The notes under the pieces were generated by a model that had not been told where the DNA came from, made no database searches, and worked only from the letters and a program-made list of their open reading frames with translations. Positions 1 through 5,896 of a stretch of 5,896 nt of DNA are shown here, in pieces. Positions within the stretch are counted from its first letter, which is position 1. The number at the start of each line of letters is the position of its first letter. The stretch is from JACRBK01 sp964427955. GTDB lineage: Bacteria; Chloroflexota; Anaerolineae; Aggregatilineales; Aggregatilineaceae. The position numbers and the translations under genes were made by a program. The DNA lies in NCBI GenBank assembly GCA_964427955.1, contig CAYRWY010000376.1, positions 1 to 5,896 of the forward strand, given 5' to 3'.

Positions 1-267
1 ACGAATCCACGCCGGCAACTGGCGGAGATTCTGCGCCGCTTCGACTTGTTCAGCCTGATTCGCCCCTTCCAGCGCTGTATCCGCTGCAACGATCTGACCG
101 ATCCGGTAGACAAGGAAACGATCCTCGACCGCCTGACGCCCGACACTCGCGAATTTTACGACGAGTTCCGCAGGTGCCGGTCGTGCGGTCAGATTTACTG
201 GAAAGGCTCACACTACCAGCATATGCAGCAGTTTATCGATCAGATTTGTTCGGAACCAGGAGAATAA
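1..267 (+). CDS. Mut7-C-type predicted RNase, C-terminal part (5' end outside window)
   Basis: The frame is open from base 1 to the TAA at 265-267, giving 88 visible residues, so the gene begins left of the window. A TTG at 46 lies inside the domain and is not a believable start. The visible piece matches the end of the Mut7-C family (PF01927). It has a first knuckle RCIRCN (Cys26 and Cys29 of the fragment), a second knuckle RCRSCG (Cys59 and Cys62), and then the family hallmark YWKGSHY at 66-72, ending in a short helix. Four cysteines in two CxxC pairs point to a zinc ribbon. In the family this follows a PIN-like nuclease fold, which would carry the catalytic acidic residues and lies outside the window; some members also have an N-terminal ubiquitin-like domain. 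The role as an RNase is a family prediction and the cellular substrate is unknown. The stop is followed 3 bp later by the GYD gene, so the two are probably cotranscribed. Confidence 0.88.
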   Translation, partial: TNPRRQLAEILRRFDLFSLIRPFQRCIRCNDLTDPVDKETILDRLTPDTREFYDEFRRCRSCGQIYWKGSHYQHMQQFIDQICSEPGE

Positions 268-270
268 TAG

Positions 271-570
271 ATGCCCGTCTACATTTTGTTGAGCACCTTG
301 TCTGAGCACGGCGTTTCGTGCGTGGTCCAGGACCCGACCTGCCTGCGCCAGATCAGCATGGATATTGAGAACCTGGGCGTCAAGGTGCTGGACCAGTACG
401 CCACCCTCGGCCAGTATGATTTTGTGCACGTGGTTGAAGCGCCGGATAACGAGACGATTGCCCGCGTCAGCATGGAACTGATCGCCAAAGGGCACATCAA
501 GCCGCTGACGCTGCCGACCATTTCGCTCAACGACTTCATCAGCCGTCTGAGCCTGGATCGCAAACCCTAG
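271..570 (+). CDS. GYD-domain protein
   Basis: This 99-residue cytosolic protein has no signal peptide or membrane segment. The N-terminal strand MPVYILLSTL and the central LGQYDFVHVVEAPDNET (residues 46-62) are the typical features of the GYD family (PF08734), a small ferredoxin-like alpha/beta fold of about 90-100 residues. The usual Gly-Tyr-Asp signature appears here as GQYD. The length equals that of a complete family member, so the gene looks intact. The ATG at 271 is well supported by AGGAGA at 258-263, 7 bases upstream. That site lies inside the end of the Mut7-C gene, which suggests translation linked to it. The biochemical function of GYD proteins is not established and no ligand or catalytic residue can be named from this sequence. 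Stop is TAG. Confidence 0.9.
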   Translation: MPVYILLSTLSEHGVSCVVQDPTCLRQISMDIENLGVKVLDQYATLGQYDFVHVVEAPDNETIARVSMELIAKGHIKPLTLPTISLNDFISRLSLDRKP

Positions 571-571
571 C

Positions 572-575
572 GAGG
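572..575 (+). promoter_or_regulatory. Ribosome binding site deciding a GTG start
   Basis: GAGG lies 5 bases before the GTG at 581 in the 10-bp gap after the GYD gene. It is short, but it is the only purine-rich site here. It supports the GTG start, which gives an Arg-rich N-terminus in front of the first membrane helix. A later start at Met18 would remove most of that helix. Confidence 0.5.
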
Positions 576-580
576 CACCT

Positions 581-2395
581 GTGCGGCGACGACGTTGGCT
601 CGACGTAGGCATACTGGTGCTGGCGGCATTCATGCTGATCCGCCACGTGTACGATCTCTCGATGTGGTACGACGAAGCCTGGGCGGTCTTCCACAGCAGC
701 GGAACCCTGGAACAGGTGGCCCTCAAAGATCGGGATATTTTGTGGCCGCCGGGCTATTTCGTGCTGCTGCACGGCTGGATGAAGCTGGTCGGCATGAACG
801 ACCTGGCGGTGCGCATGATGAATGCGCTGGCCGGGATGCTGGGCACGGCCTGCCTGATCCGCGCCGGGCGCGCGCTGCATTCGGACCGGGCCGGATGGCT
901 GGCGGGGACGGCCTGGGCCGTTTCCAGCTACGCGATCTACTTTTTGATCGAAGTCCGCAGCTACAGCCTGATCCTGGTGCTGGCGGCGGCGCTGATCTGG
1001 TTCCAGGCGCGCTGGGTCAAACGCCCGACGTGGCAGCGGGCCATCCCGCTGGCGCTCGTGCTGGGCGGCCTGTTCTACCTGCATTACGTCTATACGGTGG
1101 CGTTCATCGGCCTGACCGGGCTGTGGACGTTGTTCGCCGTGCCGCGCCGCCAGTGGCCCCGCTGGATCGCGGCGGTGGGAGCGGCGGGCGTGCTGGCGCT
1201 GCCGCTGCTGCCGGACATGGTCGATTTCTATCGCACCCGCCCGACTTCCGTCAAAAATCCTGAGTCGCTGTTCCTGCACGGCCCTTCGCTCTGGTTCCGG
1301 GCCTACAGCGCCCACCAGGACGTATTGTGGGGCGCGATCCTCGTGCTGGCCCTGACCGGGCTGGTCGTAGGCTTCCGCCGCGCCGCCCGTGCGTCGCGGG
1401 CCGGGTGGAGCGTGCTGGCGATCTGGGGCGTAGCCATCCCGGCGGTGATCTATCTGAACCGGGCCCACCTGTTGATGTATACGACGCGCTACCTCGTGTT
1501 CACCGTCCCGGCGCTGCTGCTGCTGGTCGGGATCGGGCTGGCGAATCTGCGGCGGGAAGGCGCGCTGGTGGGTGCGGCGCTGCTGCTGGTGTACGTCGCG
1601 GTACCCTGGCAGCCGTTCGACCACCGCCGGGCTTACACCGAGTCGCCGCCCGTGCGCGACCTGGTGCGGGAACTGGCCCAGCGCTGGCAGCCGGGGGACG
1701 TGCTGCTGGTCGATCCCCAAATGCCGCGCACGATGGAAGAACCCTGCGATTGGTGGTACTATGAAAAAATCTACTTCCCAGGGGGCCGGATTCCGCGCGT
1801 CACCCACGTCGAACAGGCTGGATCGCGGGTCTGGTACCTGGTGCGCCAGGGCCGCCAGGACGAAGCCACCCGCCGCGCGGTAGAAACAGGCCGGGTCGCC
1901 ATAGAATTTTGGGGACCCTGGTATTTCATCGCCACACTGTACCAGTCGCCCCCGCTTGAGGAGGGCGTCCCCGTCGGGGAGACGCTGCGCTTCCGGGGCT
2001 ATGATCCCCTGGACACCCTGCTCTACCATCCGGGGGATACGGTAGCCGTCCGGACGTGGTGGAGCGTCGCTGCGCCCCTGGACCGGGATTATTCGCTGGG
2101 CCTGCACCTGGTCGATGCGCACGGCAACCTGATCGCCCAGAACGACAGCGGCCCGACCGGGCGGCTGACGCCGTCCAGCACCTCGCAGTGGCAGCCGGAG
2201 GGCTTCTACCGGGATGAGCGGTCGCTGCGCCTCCCCTGGTGTTTGCACACGGGGACCTACCAGCTTCAAATCGTCGTGTATGGGTGGTGGGATAACCAAC
2301 GCCTGCCCATCGCGGACGGGGCGTGGCGCGGGCCGGATGACAGCCTGCTGCTGGAGCCTATCACCGTGACGTCGTTTGCCGAATGTGATAAATGA
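581..2395 (+). CDS. GT39/PMT-like polytopic membrane glycosyltransferase with C-terminal beta-sandwich
   Basis: The 604-residue protein starts with MRRRR and a first helix (about 8-25). The next loop holds the acidic pair Asp31-Glu32 in WYDEAW, the place where GT-C enzymes of the GT39/ArnT/PMT_2 type carry their catalytic acid. Further family-like segments are WPPGYF (55-60), an RMMNAL motif (78-83) and EVRSYSL (124-130). Hydrophobic helices continue to about residue 341. Residues 371-435 look like a soluble segment. Residues about 456-600 look like a beta-sandwich, with a GDTVAVRTWW strand and a later GTYQLQIVVYG strand. I infer that it transfers a sugar from a polyprenyl-phosphate donor to an acceptor on the outer face of the membrane; donor and acceptor cannot be read from sequence. 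The gene follows the GYD gene by 10 bp. Stop is TGA. The family call is firm, while the C-terminal fold and substrate are tentative. Confidence 0.87.
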   Translation: MRRRRWLDVGILVLAAFMLIRHVYDLSMWYDEAWAVFHSSGTLEQVALKDRDILWPPGYFVLLHGWMKLVGMNDLAVRMMNALAGMLGTACLIRAGRALHSDRAGWLAGTAWAVSSYAIYFLIEVRSYSLILVLAAALIWFQARWVKRPTWQRAIPLALVLGGLFYLHYVYTVAFIGLTGLWTLFAVPRRQWPRWIAAVGAAGVLALPLLPDMVDFYRTRPTSVKNPESLFLHGPSLWFRAYSAHQDVLWGAILVLALTGLVVGFRRAARASRAGWSVLAIWGVAIPAVIYLNRAHLLMYTTRYLVFTVPALLLLVGIGLANLRREGALVGAALLLVYVAVPWQPFDHRRAYTESPPVRDLVRELAQRWQPGDVLLVDPQMPRTMEEPCDWWYYEKIYFPGGRIPRVTHVEQAGSRVWYLVRQGRQDEATRRAVETGRVAIEFWGPWYFIATLYQSPPLEEGVPVGETLRFRGYDPLDTLLYHPGDTVAVRTWWSVAAPLDRDYSLGLHLVDAHGNLIAQNDSGPTGRLTPSSTSQWQPEGFYRDERSLRLPWCLHTGTYQLQIVVYGWWDNQRLPIADGAWRGPDDSLLLEPITVTSFAECDK

Positions 2396-2439
2396 TGCTG
2401 TTGGCGAATTCCCGTGGGTGTCTTGGCCTCACCCCCCGG

Positions 2440-2465
2440 CCCCCTCAACCGAGTTGGCGAGGGGG
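2440..2465. repeat. Hairpin 1 of the palindromic element
   Basis: CCCCCT (2440-2445) pairs with AGGGGG (2460-2465), and CAAC (2446-2449) pairs with GTTG (2453-2456) around a CGA loop, leaving a GCG bulge at 2457-2459. An alternative fold pairs CCCCCTC with GAGGGGG across a 12-base loop. Confidence 0.7.
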
Positions 2466-2485
2466 AGCACGCCGCTAGTTTTGTT

Positions 2486-2512
2486 CCCCTCTCCATGTGG
2501 CATGGAGAGGGG
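2486..2512. repeat. Hairpin 2 of the palindromic element (perfect 12-bp stem)
   Basis: CCCCTCTCCATG (2486-2497) and CATGGAGAGGGG (2501-2512) are exact inverted repeats separated by the 3-base loop TGG. A T-G wobble (2485 with 2513) can extend the stem in RNA. It is the strongest stem-loop I see in the window. It sits 53 bp before the methyltransferase start and could act in RNA stability, or stop transcription poorly, as well as being repeat DNA. Confidence 0.8.
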
Positions 2513-2565
2513 GCCGATTTCACCAACAACATCATAAATAGCATTACTACCTCGGAGAAAAAAGC

Positions 2566-3354
2566 ATGTCCACTGAGTCGGTATCGTTTGACCGTGCTGC
2601 CGAATACTACGACGAGACGCGGGGTTTCCCATCCGGCCAGGAACAACCCGTCGCCGCCCTGATGGCGCAAGCCGGGAACCTGAACGCCACCAGCCGTGTG
2701 CTCGAAATCGGGATCGGGACCGGGCGGATCGCGCTGCCGCTCGCGCCGCACGTGCGCGAGGTGGTCGGCATCGACCTGTCCCGCCCCATGCTCGACCGGC
2801 TGCGCGCCAAGCGGACCACCGAGCCGGTCGACGTGATGGTCGGCGATGCCGCCCAACTGCCCTTCCTGTCGGGATCGTTCGATGCGGTCGTCGCCGTGCA
2901 CGTCTTTCATTTGATCGCCAACTGGCAGGGCGCGGTGAACGAAGTGGCGCGGGTGCTGCGCCCGGACGGTGTGCTGATCCTGGGATGGAACAACAACACC
3001 AACCGGCAGGAAGACGACGTATTGTGGGCGGCCTGGAACAACGTCGTGCAGGAAAGATCCCGGCCTCATGTCGGGATCGCGTGGGACCAGTTCGAGACGT
3101 TTCTGCCGAATGCGGGCTGGCGGGCGGCGAGCGAAGTTCTGACCCACGCCTACCGGGTGCAGCACACGCCACAGGAATTTTTGAGCCGGCTCGAACGGCG
3201 CACCTGGTCCAGCCATTGGCGGCTGCCGGACGATCTCGTCGAACGCGGGATCGCCGCCGTGCACGAGGTCATTCGCCAGCGCGGAATCGACGTCCACCAG
3301 CCGGAGGAGCGCCAGGCGGAGTTCAAAACCCAGGCGTACCGTCCCCCGGCGTAA
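2566..3354 (+). CDS. Class I SAM-dependent methyltransferase
   Basis: This 262-residue soluble protein has the Rossmann-type methyltransferase core of the Methyltransf_11/25 kind. The N-terminal FDRAAEYYDETRG (8-20) is a common lead-in. Motif I is VLEIGIGTGR (45-54), the glycine-rich SAM loop. GIDLS (68-72) ends strand 2, with the acidic residue expected to bind the ribose. GDAAQLPF (93-100) and FDAVVAVHVFHLI (105-117) follow, then LRPDGVLIL (131-139). The part after about residue 140 is variable in the family, should shape the acceptor site, and is not recognised. The start ATG has GGAG at 2554-2557, 8 bases upstream. The gene is 170 bp after the glycosyltransferase, behind the palindromic element, so it may have its own promoter; I see no good one. 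The acceptor could be a small molecule, quinone, lipid or sugar; the sequence does not decide. Stop is TAA. Confidence 0.92.
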   Translation: MSTESVSFDRAAEYYDETRGFPSGQEQPVAALMAQAGNLNATSRVLEIGIGTGRIALPLAPHVREVVGIDLSRPMLDRLRAKRTTEPVDVMVGDAAQLPFLSGSFDAVVAVHVFHLIANWQGAVNEVARVLRPDGVLILGWNNNTNRQEDDVLWAAWNNVVQERSRPHVGIAWDQFETFLPNAGWRAASEVLTHAYRVQHTPQEFLSRLERRTWSSHWRLPDDLVERGIAAVHEVIRQRGIDVHQPEERQAEFKTQAYRPPA

Positions 3355-3405
3355 ACGAACCCAACTTGAGCTGATGGCTTGGTTTCACTCCGAGGGGCAA
3401 TCGTA
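3355..3405. other. Convergent intergenic gap without clear terminator
   Basis: These 51 bp lie between the ends of the methyltransferase (plus strand) and the SH3b gene (minus strand). I see only a weak CCAA/TTGG inverted repeat (3361-3364 with 3379-3382), no strong stem, and no T-run on either strand. Termination here may be factor-dependent, or the transcripts may overlap. Confidence 0.5.
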
Positions 3406-4728
3406 CTAGTCGCACCGCACCCAGAGGCCCCCAGCGGCAGAGTCGATGGAAAAACTGAGGTAGTAAGCCGGAAGGGCCAGCCAATCCGGATAGATCAGAG
3501 TATTCAAGACGCCCTGCGTGACGGCTTCCCGGTGATCGGGCGCATCGACCCAGGCGCGCACGGCGCCCTGACTCTCCCCGGATGGATAATAGAAAGCCTG
3601 GCCGTCTGGCGACCAGATCGGGGAAAATAGAGGAAATCTCAGACCAGCAGGCAACGACCATTCTCCCCCGCTGGCGCGATCTTGCACCGTGATCCCGTCG
3701 TCGTAGAAGTGGTTGATAGCCGCAGAGCGCCGGTCGGGACTGATCGCAGCTGATCCACCGTGGATGAATAAGCCGTCGGCAGCATGGAGCGACAGCCAGT
3801 TGAAGCAGCTTCCATCCAGGCAGACTTCGAGAGGCGTATAGCCACCGCCGAACAGGTCGTTATAGATCAACAACACGGCGCTGTCGTCGATCCAGTGCAC
3901 CTGCTGCACATAATCGATCTGGCGGGTGATCCCCAGGCGGCGCGGATCGGAGCCATCGGCGTTCGCCGTCCAGGCTTCGTAATAGGTGTAATCATCCCCG
4001 CAACAAGGATATTCATAGTCTTCGTCAAGCACAAAATACAGCACTCGATCACGTTCGGGCGATACCAGCAAGGCGTGATAGGCGCTATCCGCCCCAAACA
4101 CCGCCTCCGTCACCCCCAGCCGGTCGGTCAGATCGCGTGTCACAATATCCGCGTCGGGATAGGGAATTTCGGTCAGGGTACGAGTGGCCAGATCGAAGCG
4201 GTGATAACTGAGCTGCGCCTCATGCGGCGGACGGTAGCGCAGTTCGACGCCGGGGGGCAGACTGCTGATCAGAACGGCTCCTTCGGCGCGAAGAAACTGA
4301 AGATCGACCACCGGCGTCGTGATCTCGGCGAGCTGAAAAAAGGTCAGGGGAGCCGATAGGCTAGACGGGCACAGGCTGACGGGTTCCAGCCAATACTCCT
4401 GGCTATCTCCTTCCGCCGTCCAACCGGTCAGGTCGCCGAATTGGACCTGATACCACTGGTAGCCGTCGGCACAGCGAGGCCCCGCCAGGACCAGCACCTC
4501 GGCATGGGCTGGAATTTCGCCTACGACCGCCCCATACAGGCCAGGCGCTGCGCGCAGGGAGTTTCCACCCGCAGGTAGATCGCGCACGAGTGCCGCTTTG
4601 CTGATCGCCAGCCGGGTCGGCAGCACACCACAACCATGGTCCTGCCCCTGGACCGGGATTGAATTTCCTCTCGCGATAGCCAGCAAGACGAGCAGAGCCA
4701 AGACAGCGACTCTGCTCCTAGTACGCAT
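3406..4728 (-). CDS. Secreted SH3b-domain protein with WD40-like (PD40/TolB-type) repeats
   Basis: The 440-residue protein begins with a classic signal peptide: MRTRSR, then a leucine-rich core (about 7-17) and a possible signal peptidase I site after AIA (residues 17-19). No lipobox is seen. Residues about 46-117 look like a bacterial SH3 domain: SLRAAPGLYGAVVGEIPAHAEV, then WYQVQFGDLTGWTAEGD. Residues about 140-440 contain PD40-like strands, namely SPERDRVLYFV (223-233) with TANADGSDPRRLG, ISPDRRSAAI (329-338) and SPIWSPDGQAFYYPSG (369-384), as in TolB-type propellers. There are eight cysteines (33, 86, 120, 242, 243, 303, 308, 439), an even number that suits disulfides outside the cytosol. 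The ATG lies inside the upstream sugar transferase gene (11-bp overlap) and has only a weak AAGA before it, so translation is probably coupled. The start is supported by the basic N-terminus. A role in binding cell wall or glycan is inferred; no catalytic residues are evident. Confidence 0.78.
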   Translation of the reverse strand: MRTRSRVAVLALLVLLAIARGNSIPVQGQDHGCGVLPTRLAISKAALVRDLPAGGNSLRAAPGLYGAVVGEIPAHAEVLVLAGPRCADGYQWYQVQFGDLTGWTAEGDSQEYWLEPVSLCPSSLSAPLTFFQLAEITTPVVDLQFLRAEGAVLISSLPPGVELRYRPPHEAQLSYHRFDLATRTLTEIPYPDADIVTRDLTDRLGVTEAVFGADSAYHALLVSPERDRVLYFVLDEDYEYPCCGDDYTYYEAWTANADGSDPRRLGITRQIDYVQQVHWIDDSAVLLIYNDLFGGGYTPLEVCLDGSCFNWLSLHAADGLFIHGGSAAISPDRRSAAINHFYDDGITVQDRASGGEWSLPAGLRFPLFSPIWSPDGQAFYYPSGESQGAVRAWVDAPDHREAVTQGVLNTLIYPDWLALPAYYLSFSIDSAAGGLWVRCD

Positions 4729-5896
4729 TCTTGTTGCGCCCGAAGAGCGTCTGGAACACCGTCCGCAGCACGATCTTGATGTCCAGCCACAGCGACCAGT
4801 TTTCGACGTACCACAGGTCGTACTTGGTGCGCTCCAGGATCGACGTATCGCCGCGCAAGCCGTTGACCTGCGCCCAGCCGGTCATCCCGGCTTTTTCGCG
4901 GTGACGCTCCATGTAGCGCGGGATGTATTCGCGGAATTTTTCGACGTAATAGGGCTGTTCCGGACGCGGGCCGACCAGGCTCATCTGCCCGAAAAAGATG
5001 TTGATCAACTGCGGCATCTCGTCCCAGTTGGTCTTGCGCATCAGGCGGCCCATGCGCGTCACGCGCGGGTCGTCCTCGACCGTCCAGCCCGGCCCGGATT
5101 TTTCGGCATCCTGGCGCATCGAGCGGAACTTGATCATCGGGAAGGGGCGGCCATCCAAGCCCATGCGCTCCTGCGCGAAAAAGGCCGGACCCGTCGATTC
5201 GAGCTTGATCAGGATCGCGGTCAGCACGAACACCGGGCTGAGCAGCACCAGCCCGAAGAACGATCCGACGATGTCCATGCCGCGCTTGAGGCTGAGCTTC
5301 CAGCCGCGCAGGGCCACGTCGCGCACCGACAGCAGCGGCATCCCGTTCAGGTCGTCCACGCCCAGGCCGCCCGCCATGTAGGCGAAGATGTCGGGGTAAA
5401 TCTTGATACTGACTTTGCCCCGCTGGCACTTGCTGATCAGTTGGACCAGCTCGCGATGCGACGCCTCAGGCAGCGCGATGATCACTTCGTCCACTTCGTA
5501 CTGGTCGATCAGCTCGGAAAGCTGGCCGGTCGTGCCAATGATCGGCACGTCCCCCACCATCGCGCCCGGCGAGCCGTTGATCGCGCCGACGATGTTATAA
5601 CCCAGGTGCGACGACCAGCGGATCTTTTCGGCGATGCTGCGCGCCACTTCGCCGGAGCCGATGATCAGCACATTATCGCGCCCGATCCCGGCATCGCGCA
5701 GCTTGATGGTCAACTGGCGGTGCAGCTCACGCCCCAGCAGGACCATCACGATCCCCAGCAGCCAGGCGTACACGATCACGCCGCGCGGATAGTCGAGTTC
5801 CAGCGCGCTGTTTTTGAAGGCGAGGCTTTCGAGGGCCACGGCTACCAGCGTGCCAATCGAGACATTCCGCGCGATGATGTAACTGAGGTCGACTCG
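4718..5896 (-). CDS. Polyprenyl-phosphate sugar-1-phosphate transferase, WcaJ/WbaP-like (5' end outside window)
   Basis: The frame is open to the right edge, giving 392 visible residues; a GTG at 5839-5837 is internal and family members are usually about 450-500 residues. Numbering from the edge, the fragment has membrane-helix sequence (about 10-55), then a nucleotide-binding-like domain with VLIIGSGEVAR (76-86). From about 204 comes the Bac_transf catalytic domain (PF02397): a membrane-inserting helix starting KRGMDIVGS, RMGLDGRPF (244-252), KFRSM (256-260), the Asp292-Glu293 catalytic dyad in WDEMPQL, GPRPE (309-313) and GWAQVNGLRGD (340-350). This family moves a sugar-1-phosphate from a nucleotide sugar to undecaprenyl phosphate on the inner face of the membrane, the first step of exopolysaccharide, capsule or O-antigen type repeat-unit assembly. 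All key motifs are intact. Glucose or galactose donors are typical; this sequence does not decide. The stop TAG overlaps the start of the SH3b gene by 11 bp. Confidence 0.95.
   Translation of the reverse strand, partial: RVDLSYIIARNVSIGTLVAVALESLAFKNSALELDYPRGVIVYAWLLGIVMVLLGRELHRQLTIKLRDAGIGRDNVLIIGSGEVARSIAEKIRWSSHLGYNIVGAINGSPGAMVGDVPIIGTTGQLSELIDQYEVDEVIIALPEASHRELVQLISKCQRGKVSIKIYPDIFAYMAGGLGVDDLNGMPLLSVRDVALRGWKLSLKRGMDIVGSFFGLVLLSPVFVLTAILIKLESTGPAFFAQERMGLDGRPFPMIKFRSMRQDAEKSGPGWTVEDDPRVTRMGRLMRKTNWDEMPQLINIFFGQMSLVGPRPEQPYYVEKFREYIPRYMERHREKAGMTGWAQVNGLRGDTSILERTKYDLWYVENWSLWLDIKIVLRTVFQTLFGRNKNAY

Larger units (their letters stand above)
2427..2515. repeat. REP/MITE-like palindromic intergenic element
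   Basis: This 89-bp C-rich then G-rich element fills much of the 170-bp gap between the glycosyltransferase and the methyltransferase. Its outer arms GGCCCCCTC (2438-2446) and GAGGGGGCC (2507-2515) are exact inverted repeats of 9 bp. Inside are two separate hairpins (2440-2465 and 2486-2512). The left end continues with CCTCACCCCCC (2427-2437), but the right end passes into GATTTCACC without the matching G-run. The element may therefore be decayed or cut short on the right. The layout resembles REP-type or miniature inverted-repeat elements found in many copies in bacterial genomes. No second copy is in this window, so repeat status is inferred from form. It is not a classic terminator, because no T-run follows. 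Confidence 0.65.

Noticed and set aside
539..2299. Very long open frame on the minus strand opposite the glycosyltransferase (586 codons)
   Set aside because: It is low-complexity in translation (rich in Arg, Gln, Pro, Asp, His), with no recognisable domain, and lies fully opposite a gene with clear family motifs. High GC keeps antisense frames open.
2486..2520. Intrinsic transcription terminator for the glycosyltransferase unit
   Set aside because: The stem is strong, but it is followed by GCCGATTTCACC rather than a run of T, so a repeat-type hairpin is the better call.
2414..2662. Small plus-strand frame (82 codons) spanning the palindromic element
   Set aside because: The translation is only the repeat read as protein, and it runs into the methyltransferase in another frame; no ribosome binding site was seen.
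2266..3297. Long minus-strand frame opposite the methyltransferase (343 codons)
   Set aside because: It has no domain signature, crosses the palindromic repeat, and is antisense to a well-supported methyltransferase.
3784..4359. Plus-strand frame of 191 codons within the SH3b gene
   Set aside because: It is opposite a gene with a signal peptide and recognisable SH3b and PD40 segments, and has no domain of its own.
4521..5429. Minus-strand frame of 302 codons within the sugar transferase
   Set aside because: It is a frame-shifted shadow of the Bac_transf gene, Arg/Pro/Gly-rich, with no motifs.
5837..5839. GTG as the start of the sugar transferase
   Set aside because: The frame stays open to the right edge with plausible hydrophobic sequence (YIIARNVSIGTLVA), and the family has a longer N-terminal membrane region, so the real start is outside the window.

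Overview
The window is GC-rich bacterial chromosome and fully gene-packed. It holds four genes on the plus strand (1-3354) that converge on two genes of the minus strand (5896-3406). I see no phage, plasmid, transposase, CRISPR, rRNA or tRNA signal. The best guess for the organism is a member of the Chloroflexota (Anaerolineae-like). This is inferred from the family mix: a GT39-type membrane glycosyltransferase with a C-terminal beta-sandwich, a secreted SH3b plus WD40-like repeat protein, a GYD protein, and a C-rich/G-rich palindromic intergenic repeat. No marker gene proves the assignment.

Plus strand: the left edge cuts a Mut7-C-type predicted RNase, of which only the zinc-ribbon end is seen. 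It is followed 3 bp later by a 99-aa GYD-domain protein, and 10 bp after that by a 604-aa GT39-like polytopic glycosyltransferase. The tight spacing suggests one transcript. A 170-bp gap follows. It carries a REP-like element of two strong hairpins, with a long outer inverted repeat (2427-2515), and then a class I SAM-dependent methyltransferase with its own good ribosome binding site.

Minus strand, read from the right edge: the C-terminal 392 residues of a polyprenyl-phosphate sugar-1-phosphate transferase (the WcaJ/WbaP-like initiating enzyme of exopolysaccharide or glycan assembly). Its stop codon overlaps by 11 bp the start of a secreted protein with an SH3b domain and a beta-propeller-like region.

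The shared theme is the cell envelope. The minus-strand enzyme would load the first sugar on a lipid carrier, the plus-strand GT39 protein would transfer a lipid-linked sugar outside the membrane, and the SH3b protein would act outside the cell. The two parts are on opposite strands, and direct cooperation is only an inference. I found no convincing evidence for a new biological system. The most unusual items are the palindromic repeat, the coupled SH3b/propeller gene, and the housekeeping-like Mut7-C/GYD pair placed in front of a glycosyltransferase.
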